Origin: an uncultured Prevotella sp.
GTDB lineage: Bacteria > Bacteroidota > Bacteroidia > Bacteroidales > Bacteroidaceae
Length of the DNA: 18,763 bases
NCBI RefSeq assembly: GCF_900549175.1
Contig: NZ_URNN01000059.1
Location: 1-18,763, forward strand
Direction: 5' to 3'
Below the pieces are notes generated by a model. It did no database searches, had not been told where the DNA came from, and was given only the letters and a program-made list of their open reading frames with translations. This document shows, piece after piece, positions 1 through 7,502 of this stretch (positions are counted from its first letter, which is position 1; each line of letters begins with the position of its first letter). The position numbers were made by a program, and so were the translations under genes.

Positions 1-123
1 GAGAGAGTTTTACAAAAACTTTTTGTAATATTGCACTTGCTTGTTGACTCTTTAATTGGCATAAAATGCAGGAAAAGAATTAAGGTTATGTAGAAAATAC
101 ACCCGAAATCGTCAAAAAGATTG

Positions 124-131
124 TATATTTG
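124..131 (+). promoter_or_regulatory. Candidate -7 box for the large secreted protein gene
   Basis: TATATTTG matches the Bacteroidales -7 consensus TAnnTTTG exactly and lies about 80 bases upstream of the ATG at 210. I see no good TTTG at the -33 position. A poorer alternative, TAATATTG, lies at 26-33. The 209 bases before the gene otherwise hold no coding sequence I can support. Confidence 0.35.
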
Positions 132-209
132 CCGGTCAAAATCATTTATCCGGCTTCGGAAGGCATACACATGTTGTGATGATGCCGGGAAACGTAATTA
201 TTAAATGCA

Positions 210-3200
210 ATGAAAAAGTTAATAACTTTGTTACTTGCTATCTGTTGTATAGCAGGAGTTTCGGTCAGGGCGGTGGCGCAGGACATACCACCGTCAATAC
301 CTAAAATGAAAGGTATGGTAGTGTCATCATCATCAGGCATGACGAGTGGTCTGTATTCGTTGCCCACGACACAGGGTGGCGAATGGACAATGGATTTCGG
401 GATGAATCCCGGATATGCCTCATTCTATGGCGGCGTATTGTATAATGACATGTATTATGCCACGAGATGTAATGCACAATATGGCAGCCCCATCGTATAT
501 GTGGATGCGTACTCGATGGAGGACGGCAGCAAGCAGTGGACCAACTACCCCAAGGTGACAGAGCTGCCCTATGACCTGACATACAATCCGTATGACGGCA
601 AAATCTACGGACTCTTCTCCAATAGCGACAACTTGGGCATGGTGCTCGCCACAATCACTTACGACAAGGCCGGAGAGACACTCACGCCCATCAAGGAAAT
701 GGAAGGCGTGTGGGTGGCGATAGCCGCCGCCCCCTCAGGCGAACTCTACGGCATACTGTCGGATGTGGAAGGCTCAGGCACATCGGTCAAGGTGAACTCC
801 TCGTCACTCTATAAGATTGACCGCCTCACCGGCGGGACAACCTTGGTGGGCGAGACCGGCCAGTTTCCGCTACTCACAGGCTCGGCAACCATCGACGCCC
901 GCAGTGGACGAATGTTCTGGACGGTAGGCCCGGGCGATGACACCACATTCCTCTGTGAGGTGGACCTGACCACCGGCAAGGCCACAAAAATAATGGACTT
1001 CGACCAGGCCCAGCAGGTGGTGGGACTCTATGTGCCCACCCCGCCGGCAGAGGATGACGCTCCCGCCGAAGTGACCGACATAAGCGCCTCGTTCGAAAAA
1101 GGTTCGCTCAGCGGAACGATCAGCTTCAAGGCACCCACGACACTTTATGACGGCACACCGGCTGCCGGCGACATCACATATACCATCCTGATGAACGGCG
1201 GCCAGCAGGCCACGGGCACAACCACCTTCGGTGCCACTGTCAATGAGCCCGTCACTGTGCCCGAGCGCGGCAATTATGAGTTCACCATATCCGTGGCCAA
1301 CGACAAGGGCGCATCGCCAAAGGCCGGCATAGAGTGCTTCATAGGGTTCGGCGTGCCCAATGCACCCGACGGGGTGAAGGCAGTGCAGGCCGACGGCAAG
1401 ATAACAGTGTCGTGGGATGCTGTGACAACCTCTGCCGACGGCGGATATGTGGATGCCGGGGCCGTGACCTACACGGTGAAGCGCATGCCCGGCGAGGTGA
1501 CTGTGAAAGAGGGCGTGACGGCCACATCGGTTGAGGACATTCCTGAAACGTCGGCCGGCATTGCCGCTTACAGTTATAAGGTGACGGCCGACAACCACGG
1601 TTGCGTATCGGATGCAAGCGAGTCGAACCGCGTGGTGTGCGGCACGGCCGCGCTGCCATGGCAGGAGGATTTCTCCAATGCCGGGACATTCGACTTCTTC
1701 ACTGTCATCGACGCCAATGATGACGGCAAGACATGGGAGTACACCTCAGGGGCTGCCCGCGTGAAGTACGGCAGGGTGGATATGGACGACTGGCTGATGA
1801 CGCCTCCCGTCAACCTGGAGGCCGGCAAGGTGTATTACGCATCGTTCAAGGCCCACAGCTCCAACGCCCGTTATCCGGAGAAGATAGAGGCCAAATGGGG
1901 TGCCGGCAACAGCGTGGCGGACATGACAAACACGCTCGTAGAGCCGACGACACTGTCGGGCGACTATGAGACTCTCGGCGGATTCATCATGCCTGCGGTA
2001 TCGGGAACTTACCATGTGGGACTGCATGGTATCTCGGCAGCCGACATGTACAATCTCGAGGTTTGCGAGATAAAGATTGGCGAGGGTATCAGCGCCAATG
2101 CGCCCGAGGCTCCGACTGACCTCGCGGTGACACCTGCCGCACTCGGAGAGTATAAGGCCGCCATCAGGCTGAAGGCTCCGGTGAAGAACATGGCGGGGCA
2201 GGACCTCACCGCTATAGACAAAATAGAACTGACCCGCAACGGTGTGAATGTGCACACCTTCGCCAACCCCGCCCCCGGCGAGGAGCTGACGTATGACGAC
2301 ATACTGGAAGCAAGCGGTGACTACACTTATTCGGCCTATGCCGTGAATGGCGCCGATGAAGGTTTTGCCGCCACCGGCACAGCCTTTGTGGGAACCCCTG
2401 TAGCCGCCGCCCCCGACACCGTAATCATAAGTGAGACGGCTCCGGGCATGATCAGCCTGTCGTGGGACAAGGTGGCACTCTCTGCCGACGGTGCTCCGAT
2501 AAATCCCGAGAAAGTCACCTATAATATATATAAGAACAACACCTACACCACTGTCCTGATAGCAGAGAATGTGAGTGAGATTCCTTACGTATTCAAAGGT
2601 GTGGAAGAGGGAACCCAGGAGTTTGTGCAATATTCTGTGTCGGCAGCCACCGACCGCGGCGAGAGCGAAAAGACACAGTCGAGGACTATCCCTGCCGGTA
2701 CGGCATATACCGACTTCCATGAGTCGTATGCCGGAGGACAGGCTTCTACCATCTATACCACAGAGCGCATTAACTACGGCAACTGGGCCATACAGACAGA
2801 CAACGCCGAAGTGACGGCTGAAGACGGTGACGGCGGATTCATGGCCATGACCGGCTATTTCGCCGGTTATTGCGGAGCGATGACCACAGGCAAGATCAGC
2901 CTGGCCGGAACGGTGGCTCCCATGCTGCGCTTCTACAGCTACACACCCGACAACAGCGGTCTCGACCAGAACACACTGGTTGTCTGTGTAAGCTCCAACG
3001 GAGGCGAGTGGGCCGAAGTGCTCAACAAGACTGTGGTGGAGATGGGAGCCGAGCAGGGCTGGCACGAGGTTGTCGTGCCTCTCAGCGCATACGCCGGCAC
3101 CGATGTGAGCCTGCGCTTTATGGCCACCACACACGACAGACCGTATACGTCGACCTATATCGACAATCTGAAGATAGATGACATAACGGGAGCGGAACTC

Positions 3201-4547
3201 GGTGTTACGGGTATCGAGGCCCCCGACTATGTGAAGGCCGGACAGACATTCAATGTGAAGGTTTCGTTGAAGAACAATGGCTCAATGGCCGCACAGGGTG
3301 TCAACATCGACCTGTATGCCGACGATGCGGTATGCAGCACGATAAGCGGCAAGGACGTGGAGAGGGGCGAGGCCACATCGGTGGAGTTCGCTGTGGTGAT
3401 GAACCCCTTGAGCGGCAAGACCGTGGGTTACAAGGCCGTTGTGTCGCATCCCGATGACGTCATGACCGAGAACAACACGTCGGAGGTGGTGACGGTCAAC
3501 AAGGTTGCGCCGCAGGTGCCGGTGCCCACGAATCTCACGGCGATAACAGACGGCGGCAGTGTAAGCCTGAAATGGAACGCACCTGCACTTGCCACCGAGC
3601 CGGACGCTGCTGCCACCGATGACTTTGAGAGCACGGAGGCATGGGGCCACTGTGCCGACGGATGGGTGATGAGAGACATGGACAAGTCTCCCGTTGCCGG
3701 ATTTGCCAAAGGTGACATTCCGGGAATAGAGATAAACAAGACCACGGCCTCGTTCTTCACATTCAGCTCGACAGCCTTCGGGGGCAACACGTCGTTGAAG
3801 GCACATTCCGGTAACCAATACATTGCCGCACTTGCACGCTATGACCAAGGCACCACCGACGACTGGGCCATATCGCCCGAGTTGAGCGGCAAGGCACAGA
3901 CAGTGTCGTTCTATGCCCGCAGTCTGAGCGCTGGTTACCCCGAGCATATAGAGGTGCTCTACTCTACGAAGACGTTTGAGGTGGCCGACTTTACGGCCGC
4001 CGGTCTCGATGTAGATGCCGTGCCGGGAGAATGGACACGCTACGAAGTGGCGTTGCCGGAGGGTGCGCGCTATTTCGCCATCCGCTCTTGTGCCACCAAC
4101 TCGTTCATGCTGATGATAGACGATGTGACATTCGTTCCGCTGGCCTCGGGCAACCTTGAGCTTGTGGGATATAATGTATACCGCAACAATGAACGTATCA
4201 ACGGGCAGCCGGTTACTGCCACGGAATATGTTGACAATGCCACTGCCGGCGAGAACAACAAGTGGGTTGTCACCGCTGTTTACGGGCAGTGCGAGTCGGA
4301 CGGCTCCAACGAGGCGTCGGCAGTTTCGTCGGTTGATGGTGTGACGGACGGCGGTGTGGTTGTGAAGACAATCCCCGGCGGCATCAGAATCATCGGTTGC
4401 TGCGGCAAGGCCGTGAGCGCTTGGTCTGCCGACGGCAAGCTTGTTTATTCAGCCACGGGCAAGGCTGTCACCGACATTGCCGTTGAAAAGGGCGTGTATG
4501 TGGTGAAAGCCGGCGGCGTGGTGCGCAAGCTGGTTGTGGGAGACTGA
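210..4547 (+). CDS. Secreted modular surface protein: propeller-like N-terminus, fibronectin III, jelly-roll and CARDB-like modules, sorting-like tail
   Basis: The product has 1,445 residues and a clear signal peptide (MKKLITLLLAICCIAGVSVRA, likely cleaved after AVA near residue 23). Residues about 30-275 contain repeated Y-G-x-L/I strands typical of a beta-propeller. Fibronectin-III-like modules follow at roughly 284-375, 380-475, 628-725 and 729-828. Cleaved-adhesin/choice-of-anchor-J-type jelly rolls lie at about 480-626, 830-990 and 1134-1311. A CARDB-like module (KNNGSMAAQGVNIDLY) lies at about 995-1100. The last jelly roll is inserted inside a fibronectin module: the strand GGSVSLKWNAP precedes it and VGYNVYRNNERING follows it. 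The final 65 residues (GIRIIGCCGKAVSAWSADGK, ending VVRKLVVGD) resemble a type IX secretion C-terminal sorting domain. It is probably an outer-surface or secreted adhesin/carbohydrate-binding protein. No catalytic motif is visible, so the ligand is unknown. It is monocistronic and followed by a palindromic repeat. Confidence 0.85.
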   Translation: MKKLITLLLAICCIAGVSVRAVAQDIPPSIPKMKGMVVSSSSGMTSGLYSLPTTQGGEWTMDFGMNPGYASFYGGVLYNDMYYATRCNAQYGSPIVYVDAYSMEDGSKQWTNYPKVTELPYDLTYNPYDGKIYGLFSNSDNLGMVLATITYDKAGETLTPIKEMEGVWVAIAAAPSGELYGILSDVEGSGTSVKVNSSSLYKIDRLTGGTTLVGETGQFPLLTGSATIDARSGRMFWTVGPGDDTTFLCEVDLTTGKATKIMDFDQAQQVVGLYVPTPPAEDDAPAEVTDISASFEKGSLSGTISFKAPTTLYDGTPAAGDITYTILMNGGQQATGTTTFGATVNEPVTVPERGNYEFTISVANDKGASPKAGIECFIGFGVPNAPDGVKAVQADGKITVSWDAVTTSADGGYVDAGAVTYTVKRMPGEVTVKEGVTATSVEDIPETSAGIAAYSYKVTADNHGCVSDASESNRVVCGTAALPWQEDFSNAGTFDFFTVIDANDDGKTWEYTSGAARVKYGRVDMDDWLMTPPVNLEAGKVYYASFKAHSSNARYPEKIEAKWGAGNSVADMTNTLVEPTTLSGDYETLGGFIMPAVSGTYHVGLHGISAADMYNLEVCEIKIGEGISANAPEAPTDLAVTPAALGEYKAAIRLKAPVKNMAGQDLTAIDKIELTRNGVNVHTFANPAPGEELTYDDILEASGDYTYSAYAVNGADEGFAATGTAFVGTPVAAAPDTVIISETAPGMISLSWDKVALSADGAPINPEKVTYNIYKNNTYTTVLIAENVSEIPYVFKGVEEGTQEFVQYSVSAATDRGESEKTQSRTIPAGTAYTDFHESYAGGQASTIYTTERINYGNWAIQTDNAEVTAEDGDGGFMAMTGYFAGYCGAMTTGKISLAGTVAPMLRFYSYTPDNSGLDQNTLVVCVSSNGGEWAEVLNKTVVEMGAEQGWHEVVVPLSAYAGTDVSLRFMATTHDRPYTSTYIDNLKIDDITGAELGVTGIEAPDYVKAGQTFNVKVSLKNNGSMAAQGVNIDLYADDAVCSTISGKDVERGEATSVEFAVVMNPLSGKTVGYKAVVSHPDDVMTENNTSEVVTVNKVAPQVPVPTNLTAITDGGSVSLKWNAPALATEPDAAATDDFESTEAWGHCADGWVMRDMDKSPVAGFAKGDIPGIEINKTTASFFTFSSTAFGGNTSLKAHSGNQYIAALARYDQGTTDDWAISPELSGKAQTVSFYARSLSAGYPEHIEVLYSTKTFEVADFTAAGLDVDAVPGEWTRYEVALPEGARYFAIRSCATNSFMLMIDDVTFVPLASGNLELVGYNVYRNNERINGQPVTATEYVDNATAGENNKWVVTAVYGQCESDGSNEASAVSSVDGVTDGGVVVKTIPGGIRIIGCCGKAVSAWSADGKLVYSATGKAVTDIAVEKGVYVVKAGGVVRKLVVGD

Positions 4548-4566
4548 GATTTGGTTCCTGCTAAAT

Positions 4567-4722
4567 AAGGGGGCGTATCAAAATTTAAAGGAAGTGACTT
4601 GGTAGGGACATATTCTTGTATTTGTCCGTCTGTAACATCCTGATATTCAATGGCTGTTTGGCGGACAAATACAAGAATATGTCCCTACAATGTGCATGAA
4701 CCTTATTTTGACACGCCCTCTT
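4567..4722. repeat. Nested palindromic repeat element (MITE/REP-like)
   Basis: Two nested inverted repeats share one centre. The inner arms, 4602-4628 and 4662-4688, are 27 bp and perfectly complementary, with a 33-base loop. The outer arms, 4567-4584 and 4705-4722, are 18 bp with two mismatches and contain GGGCGTATCAAAAT against ATTTTGACACGCCC. The outer end closely matches the arms of the palindrome at 6541-6608, so both probably belong to one repeat family. No transposase is present. Lying just after a stop codon, it may also end transcription of the surface-protein gene. It occupies most of the 363-base gap between that gene and mlaE; the rest of the gap holds the promoter listed next and nothing else I can see. 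Confidence 0.8.
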
Positions 4723-4821
4723 ATTCCTTTCATATTCAAATTGTTTATTCGTATTGAATGTCTGAAGTGAAAGTTAAATAGATTGTAATAACCGTTGTTA
4801 TTTTCAAAAACTATTCATTAT

Positions 4822-4855
4822 ATTGCAGTTTTCTTGAGTATTTTGGTTATTTTTG
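4822..4855 (+). promoter_or_regulatory. Probable promoter of the mlaEF pair
   Basis: TATTTTTG at 4848-4855 matches TAnnTTTG exactly. ATTG at 4822-4825 is an imperfect -33 element, 22 bases upstream. The ATG of the permease gene is at 4911, giving a leader of about 50 bases that is A-rich, as is usual in this phylum where Shine-Dalgarno sequences are weak. Confidence 0.5.
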
Positions 4856-4910
4856 CAGAATTAAAATAACAACAGACATAACGTAACAGCAAAACAAACA
4901 ACACACAAAG

Positions 4911-5657
4911 ATGTTACTACATAAATATCTTACCACTCTGGGGCGCTACCTGATGCTGATGGGGCGCACATTCCAAAGGCCGGAACGCATGAGGATGTTC
5001 TTCAAGGAATATATCAAGGAGATGTCGCAGTTGGGAGTCAACTCGATAGGCATAGTGCTGCTCATCTCGTTCTTCATCGGTGCCGTGATATGTATCCAGA
5101 TGAAGCTCAACATACAGAGCCCGTGGATGCCGCGGTGGGTGACGGGTTACACCACGCGCGAGATAATGCTGCTTGAGTTCTCGTCGTCGATAATGTGTCT
5201 CATACTGGCAGGCAAGGTGGGGTCGAACATTGCATCCGAGATAGGCACCATGCGCGTTACGCAGCAGATAGACGCGCTTGACATCATGGGGGTAAATTCG
5301 GCCTGCTACCTCATCCTGCCCAAGATATTGGGACTGATAACGATAATGCCGTTTCTTGTCATATTCAGCTCGGCCACGGGCATACTCGGAGCCTACGGCA
5401 CGGCGTACATCGGCCACGTGCTAAGCCCCGAAGACCTTACGTTGGGCCTGCAGCACACGTTCAACTCATGGTTTGTGTGGATGAGCATCATCAAGAGCCT
5501 TTTCTTTGCATTCATAATATCGAGCGTACCGTCATACTTCGGGTACACCGTCGAGGGCGGATCGGTGAATGTGGGCAAGGCCAGCACCGACGCCGTGGTG
5601 AGCAGCAGTGTGCTCATATTGTGTTCTGACGTGTTCCTGACACAGTTGTTGTCGTAA
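4911..5657 (+). CDS. mlaE: MlaE-family ABC transporter permease (lipid/phospholipid transport)
   Basis: This 248-residue protein has the usual MlaE/YrbE length. It has an N-terminal amphipathic stretch, then hydrophobic segments near residues 42-65, 80-105, 135-165, 185-210 and 220-245. The family signature is clear at about 100-128: KVGSNIASEIGTMRVTQQID followed by ALDIMGVN. In characterised relatives, MlaE forms the inner-membrane channel of an MCE-type transporter that moves phospholipids between the inner and outer membranes, powered by MlaF. The ATPase gene follows after 64 bases, so the two genes form a pair. The substrate-binding MCE protein (MlaD) is not next to them in this window. 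Confidence 0.92.
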   Translation: MLLHKYLTTLGRYLMLMGRTFQRPERMRMFFKEYIKEMSQLGVNSIGIVLLISFFIGAVICIQMKLNIQSPWMPRWVTGYTTREIMLLEFSSSIMCLILAGKVGSNIASEIGTMRVTQQIDALDIMGVNSACYLILPKILGLITIMPFLVIFSSATGILGAYGTAYIGHVLSPEDLTLGLQHTFNSWFVWMSIIKSLFFAFIISSVPSYFGYTVEGGSVNVGKASTDAVVSSSVLILCSDVFLTQLLS

Positions 5658-5667
5658 ATCTTTTTTC

Positions 5668-5712
5668 AGGAGTTAAAGGGAGCGATAACTCCTTTTAACT
5701 CCTTTAACTCCT
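5668..5712 (+). promoter_or_regulatory. Hairpin in the mlaE-mlaF spacer
   Basis: The 12-base sequence AGGAGTTAAAGG at 5668-5679 is perfectly complementary to CCTTTAACTCCT at 5701-5712. A third, partial copy of the same unit (AACTCCTTTT) lies in the loop, giving alternative pairings. The structure ends 9 bases before the mlaF ATG and has no U-run, so it looks more like a translation or RNA-stability element than a terminator. Its function is inferred only. Confidence 0.5.
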
Positions 5713-5721
5713 AATAAAATA

Positions 5722-6486
5722 ATGATTGAAATAAGAAATCTCTGCAAATCGTTTGAAGACAAGCAGGTGCTGAAAGACATCAGCGCTGTCTTTGAAAACG
5801 GAAAGACCAACCTTATAATAGGACAGAGCGGCAGCGGCAAGACGGTGCTGATAAAGAATCTCGTGGGACTGCTCGACCCCACGAGCGGCGAAGTGTTGTA
5901 CGACGGCCGCGAGTTTGTGACCATGTCGAAGACGGAAAAAATCATGTTGCGCCGCGAGATGGGCATGATATTCCAAAGTGCGGCACTGTTCGACTCGCTC
6001 ACAGTTTTGGAAAACGTGATGTTCCCCCTTGACATGTTTTCAAGCATGAACCTGCGCGAACGGCAGCAGAGGGCGCGCACTTGTCTCGACCGTGTCAATC
6101 TGGTGGATGCCGAGCGCAAGTATCCGGGGGAGATATCGGGAGGTATGCAGAAGCGTGTGGCCATTGCACGTGCCATAGCGCTTAATCCGAAATATCTTTT
6201 CTGCGACGAGCCAAATTCCGGCCTCGACCCCAAGACATCGCTCGTGATTGACGAACTGTTGCACGGCATCACCCACGAATTTGACATCACCACCATCATC
6301 AACACCCACGACATGAACTCTGTGATGGGCATAGGGGAGAACATCATCTTCATCTACGAGGGCTGCAAGGAATGGCAGGGGCAGAGCAAGGACATCATGG
6401 ACTCGACAAACAAGAAACTCACCGACTTCATCTTTGCCAGCGACCTGCTGAAACAGATGCGTGCGGCGGTGAGGGGGAAGGAGTGA
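5722..6486 (+). CDS. mlaF: MlaF-family ABC transporter ATP-binding protein
   Basis: This 254-residue ABC ATPase shows all core motifs: Walker A GQSGSGKT at 34-41, Q-loop MIFQSAALF near 82-90, signature ISGGMQKRVAIARA from about residue 138, Walker B YLFCDEP near 157-163 followed by NSGLDP, and H-loop INTHDM near 193-198. The Q-for-S difference in the signature (SGGMQ) is typical of the Mla/Ttg2A branch. It would hydrolyse ATP at the cytoplasmic face to drive the partner permease encoded just upstream in lipid trafficking to maintain the outer membrane. It is the last gene of the pair; a palindrome that could terminate transcription starts 54 bases after the stop. Confidence 0.93.
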   Translation: MIEIRNLCKSFEDKQVLKDISAVFENGKTNLIIGQSGSGKTVLIKNLVGLLDPTSGEVLYDGREFVTMSKTEKIMLRREMGMIFQSAALFDSLTVLENVMFPLDMFSSMNLRERQQRARTCLDRVNLVDAERKYPGEISGGMQKRVAIARAIALNPKYLFCDEPNSGLDPKTSLVIDELLHGITHEFDITTIINTHDMNSVMGIGENIIFIYEGCKEWQGQSKDIMDSTNKKLTDFIFASDLLKQMRAAVRGKE

Positions 6487-6540
6487 CTTATAGAACCCGC
6501 CGGAAGTTAAAAGAGAATAAGGATATTGGACTGAAATGTA

Positions 6541-6608
6541 TTTAAAAGAGGGTGTATCAAAATGGCTACAAGTTACATGAAGTTAATTTTGATACACCCA
6601 CTTTTAAA
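6541..6608. repeat. Palindromic repeat sharing its ends with the 4567-4722 element; possible terminator
   Basis: Arms at 6541-6563 and 6586-6608 are 23 bp with a single mismatch and a 22-base loop. The arm core GGGTGTATCAAAAT corresponds to the outer arm of the palindrome at 4567-4722 (GGGCGTATCAAAAT), so the two are probably short and long members of one family. It sits between mlaF and the start of the AT-rich region, and could serve as a bidirectional terminator for mlaF (+) and hicB (-). Confidence 0.75.
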
Positions 6609-6673
6609 GTGATTTTCTACATTTGCAAAACTGCAGGGAACTTTTCCGGCTGGTCAAACCGGCTTTATTGAAT

Positions 6674-7081
6674 TTAAACTGTGACCATCTCTATATCTTT
6701 TGCAAGGCGGCGAAGTCCACATTTTATTTTTTCCACTTGTTTGGGACGCGGTGAAGACGTGCCATTTGCATAATGTGCCAACTGTTTTTGGTTGATTCCT
6801 GTAATGGCTTGCAATGCAGCGAATGAAAACACACCTCTGTAATACTCAAGCAGGGTGGCTATATCAAAGTTGTAGACTATTTCATAATCACCGTCAAACA
6901 ATTCTGGATATGCCTCACCTTTTTCCCGTCTGCCTTCCAAATAGAAATCAATGCTTTCTTTTACATAGTCCATAAAGCCTTCAATGCTGCCGGTATAGGC
7001 AACCACCCAACCTGGAATAAGGTCACAGACACAGCTGTAACCATTTTCCATCTTTGCAGCTCTCATTACTACCTTTCCCAT
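6674..7081 (-). CDS. hicB: HicB-family antitoxin with C-terminal helix-turn-helix
   Basis: This 135-residue protein has a two-part HicB layout. The N-terminal RNase-H-like HicB fold covers about 1-70 (LIPGWVVAYTGSIEGFMDYV, then ESIDFYLEG). A DNA-binding region at about 84-132 contains ITGINQKQLAHYANGTSSPR, an XRE-type helix-turn-helix. In this family the antitoxin blocks the HicA ribonuclease and represses its own promoter. It lies downstream of the HicA gene on the same strand, the usual toxin-first order. The 118-base gap between them is wide for hicAB, where genes commonly nearly touch, and contains two hairpins. Confidence 0.87.
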   Translation of the reverse strand: MGKVVMRAAKMENGYSCVCDLIPGWVVAYTGSIEGFMDYVKESIDFYLEGRREKGEAYPELFDGDYEIVYNFDIATLLEYYRGVFSFAALQAITGINQKQLAHYANGTSSPRPKQVEKIKCGLRRLAKDIEMVTV

Positions 7082-7112
7082 ATTTGTTTATGTCTAATGA
7101 ATTCTTTTAAAG

Positions 7113-7135
7113 GGATGGTGGCTCAGCCACCATCC
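7113..7135. repeat. Near-perfect palindrome between hicA and hicB
   Basis: GGATGGTGGCT at 7113-7123 is complementary to AGCCACCATCC at 7125-7135 around a single central base. This is a very compact, stable hairpin on either strand. It lies 32 bases before the hicB start on the hicAB transcript, where it could act as an internal terminator, a processing site or a repeat insertion that sets the toxin:antitoxin ratio. Confidence 0.65.
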
Positions 7136-7175
7136 TTATTGAATTTCAACAGGCGTTCTTGTCGTGAAACAGAGA

Positions 7176-7199
7176 GGGAGGGGCTTGCGCCCCATTCCC
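7176..7199. repeat. GC-rich hairpin directly after the hicA stop
   Basis: GGGGC at 7180-7184 pairs with GCCCC at 7189-7193 across a TTGC loop, and GGG at 7176-7178 can extend the stem with CCC at 7197-7199 past an internal mismatch. It abuts the hicA stop codon. No U-run follows on the minus strand, so a role in mRNA stability or attenuation between toxin and antitoxin is only a suggestion. Confidence 0.5.
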
Positions 7200-7397
7200 T
7201 TAGAACCTTAGTCCTGACTGCCTTTCGATGCTTTTGAGGAGAAATCCACAGACATCATCGCTTTCATGACCGTTTACTGTTACTGTCCCTTTTTTGGTCG
7301 GATGAACAAACTCACGGTGGCTGCCTCTGTAACGGTCTAAAATCCAACCGTCAGCTTTCAAATCTTTAAGGATTTTGCAGACTTTCACAACTCTCAT
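7200..7397 (-). CDS. hicA: HicA-family toxin (mRNA interferase)
   Basis: This 65-residue product carries the HicA double-stranded-RNA-binding-like fold: a first helix (VCKILKDLKADGW), then RGSHREFVHPTKKGTVTVNG, with the catalytic histidine of the family in GSH (His27), and a C-terminal helix ending SIERQSGLRF. HicA toxins cleave mRNA in translation and are neutralised by HicB, encoded immediately downstream here. I chose the ATG at 7397 over the upstream in-frame TTG at 7418 because the predicted transcription start (about 7417) lies at the TTG, and 60-80 residues is normal for HicA. All key residues are present, so it is probably functional. Confidence 0.87.
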   Translation of the reverse strand: MRVVKVCKILKDLKADGWILDRYRGSHREFVHPTKKGTVTVNGHESDDVCGFLLKSIERQSGLRF

Positions 7398-7423
7398 AGA
7401 TCGCTTGTTTAAATTCAACGATG

Positions 7424-7454
7424 CAAAGATAGTAATTTTACTACGATTTGCAAA
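7424..7454 (-). promoter_or_regulatory. hicAB promoter
   Basis: Read on the minus strand, TTTG at 7454-7451 (-33) and TATCTTTG at 7431-7424 (-7) are separated by 19 bases, a very good match to the Bacteroidales promoter pattern. The -33 element lies in the 8-bp palindrome TTTGCAAA (7447-7454), and TACGA at 7442-7446 is complementary to TCGTA at 7461-7465. These dyads are candidate HicB operators, consistent with autoregulation. The predicted leader is about 20 bases. Confidence 0.7.
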
Positions 7455-7502
7455 ATCAGTTCGTAACTATTTCATTATTATTTTCATGGGCGGATGTTTT
7501 TA

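Noticed and set aside
1746..3134. Long minus-strand open frame of 462 codons opposite the surface-protein gene
   Set aside because: It is a shadow of the GC-rich plus-strand gene: the product is low-complexity, rich in His, Gly and Arg, with no recognisable domain, while the plus frame has clear domains and a signal peptide.
4602..4688. CRISPR-like repeat
   Set aside because: There is only one pair of arms and it is inverted, not direct; no repeat-spacer series and no cas genes exist in the window.
6650..6672. Hairpin CCGG-type stem downstream of hicB as a terminator
   Set aside because: The stem is only about six pairs, with one wobble, and has no U-run on the hicB strand.
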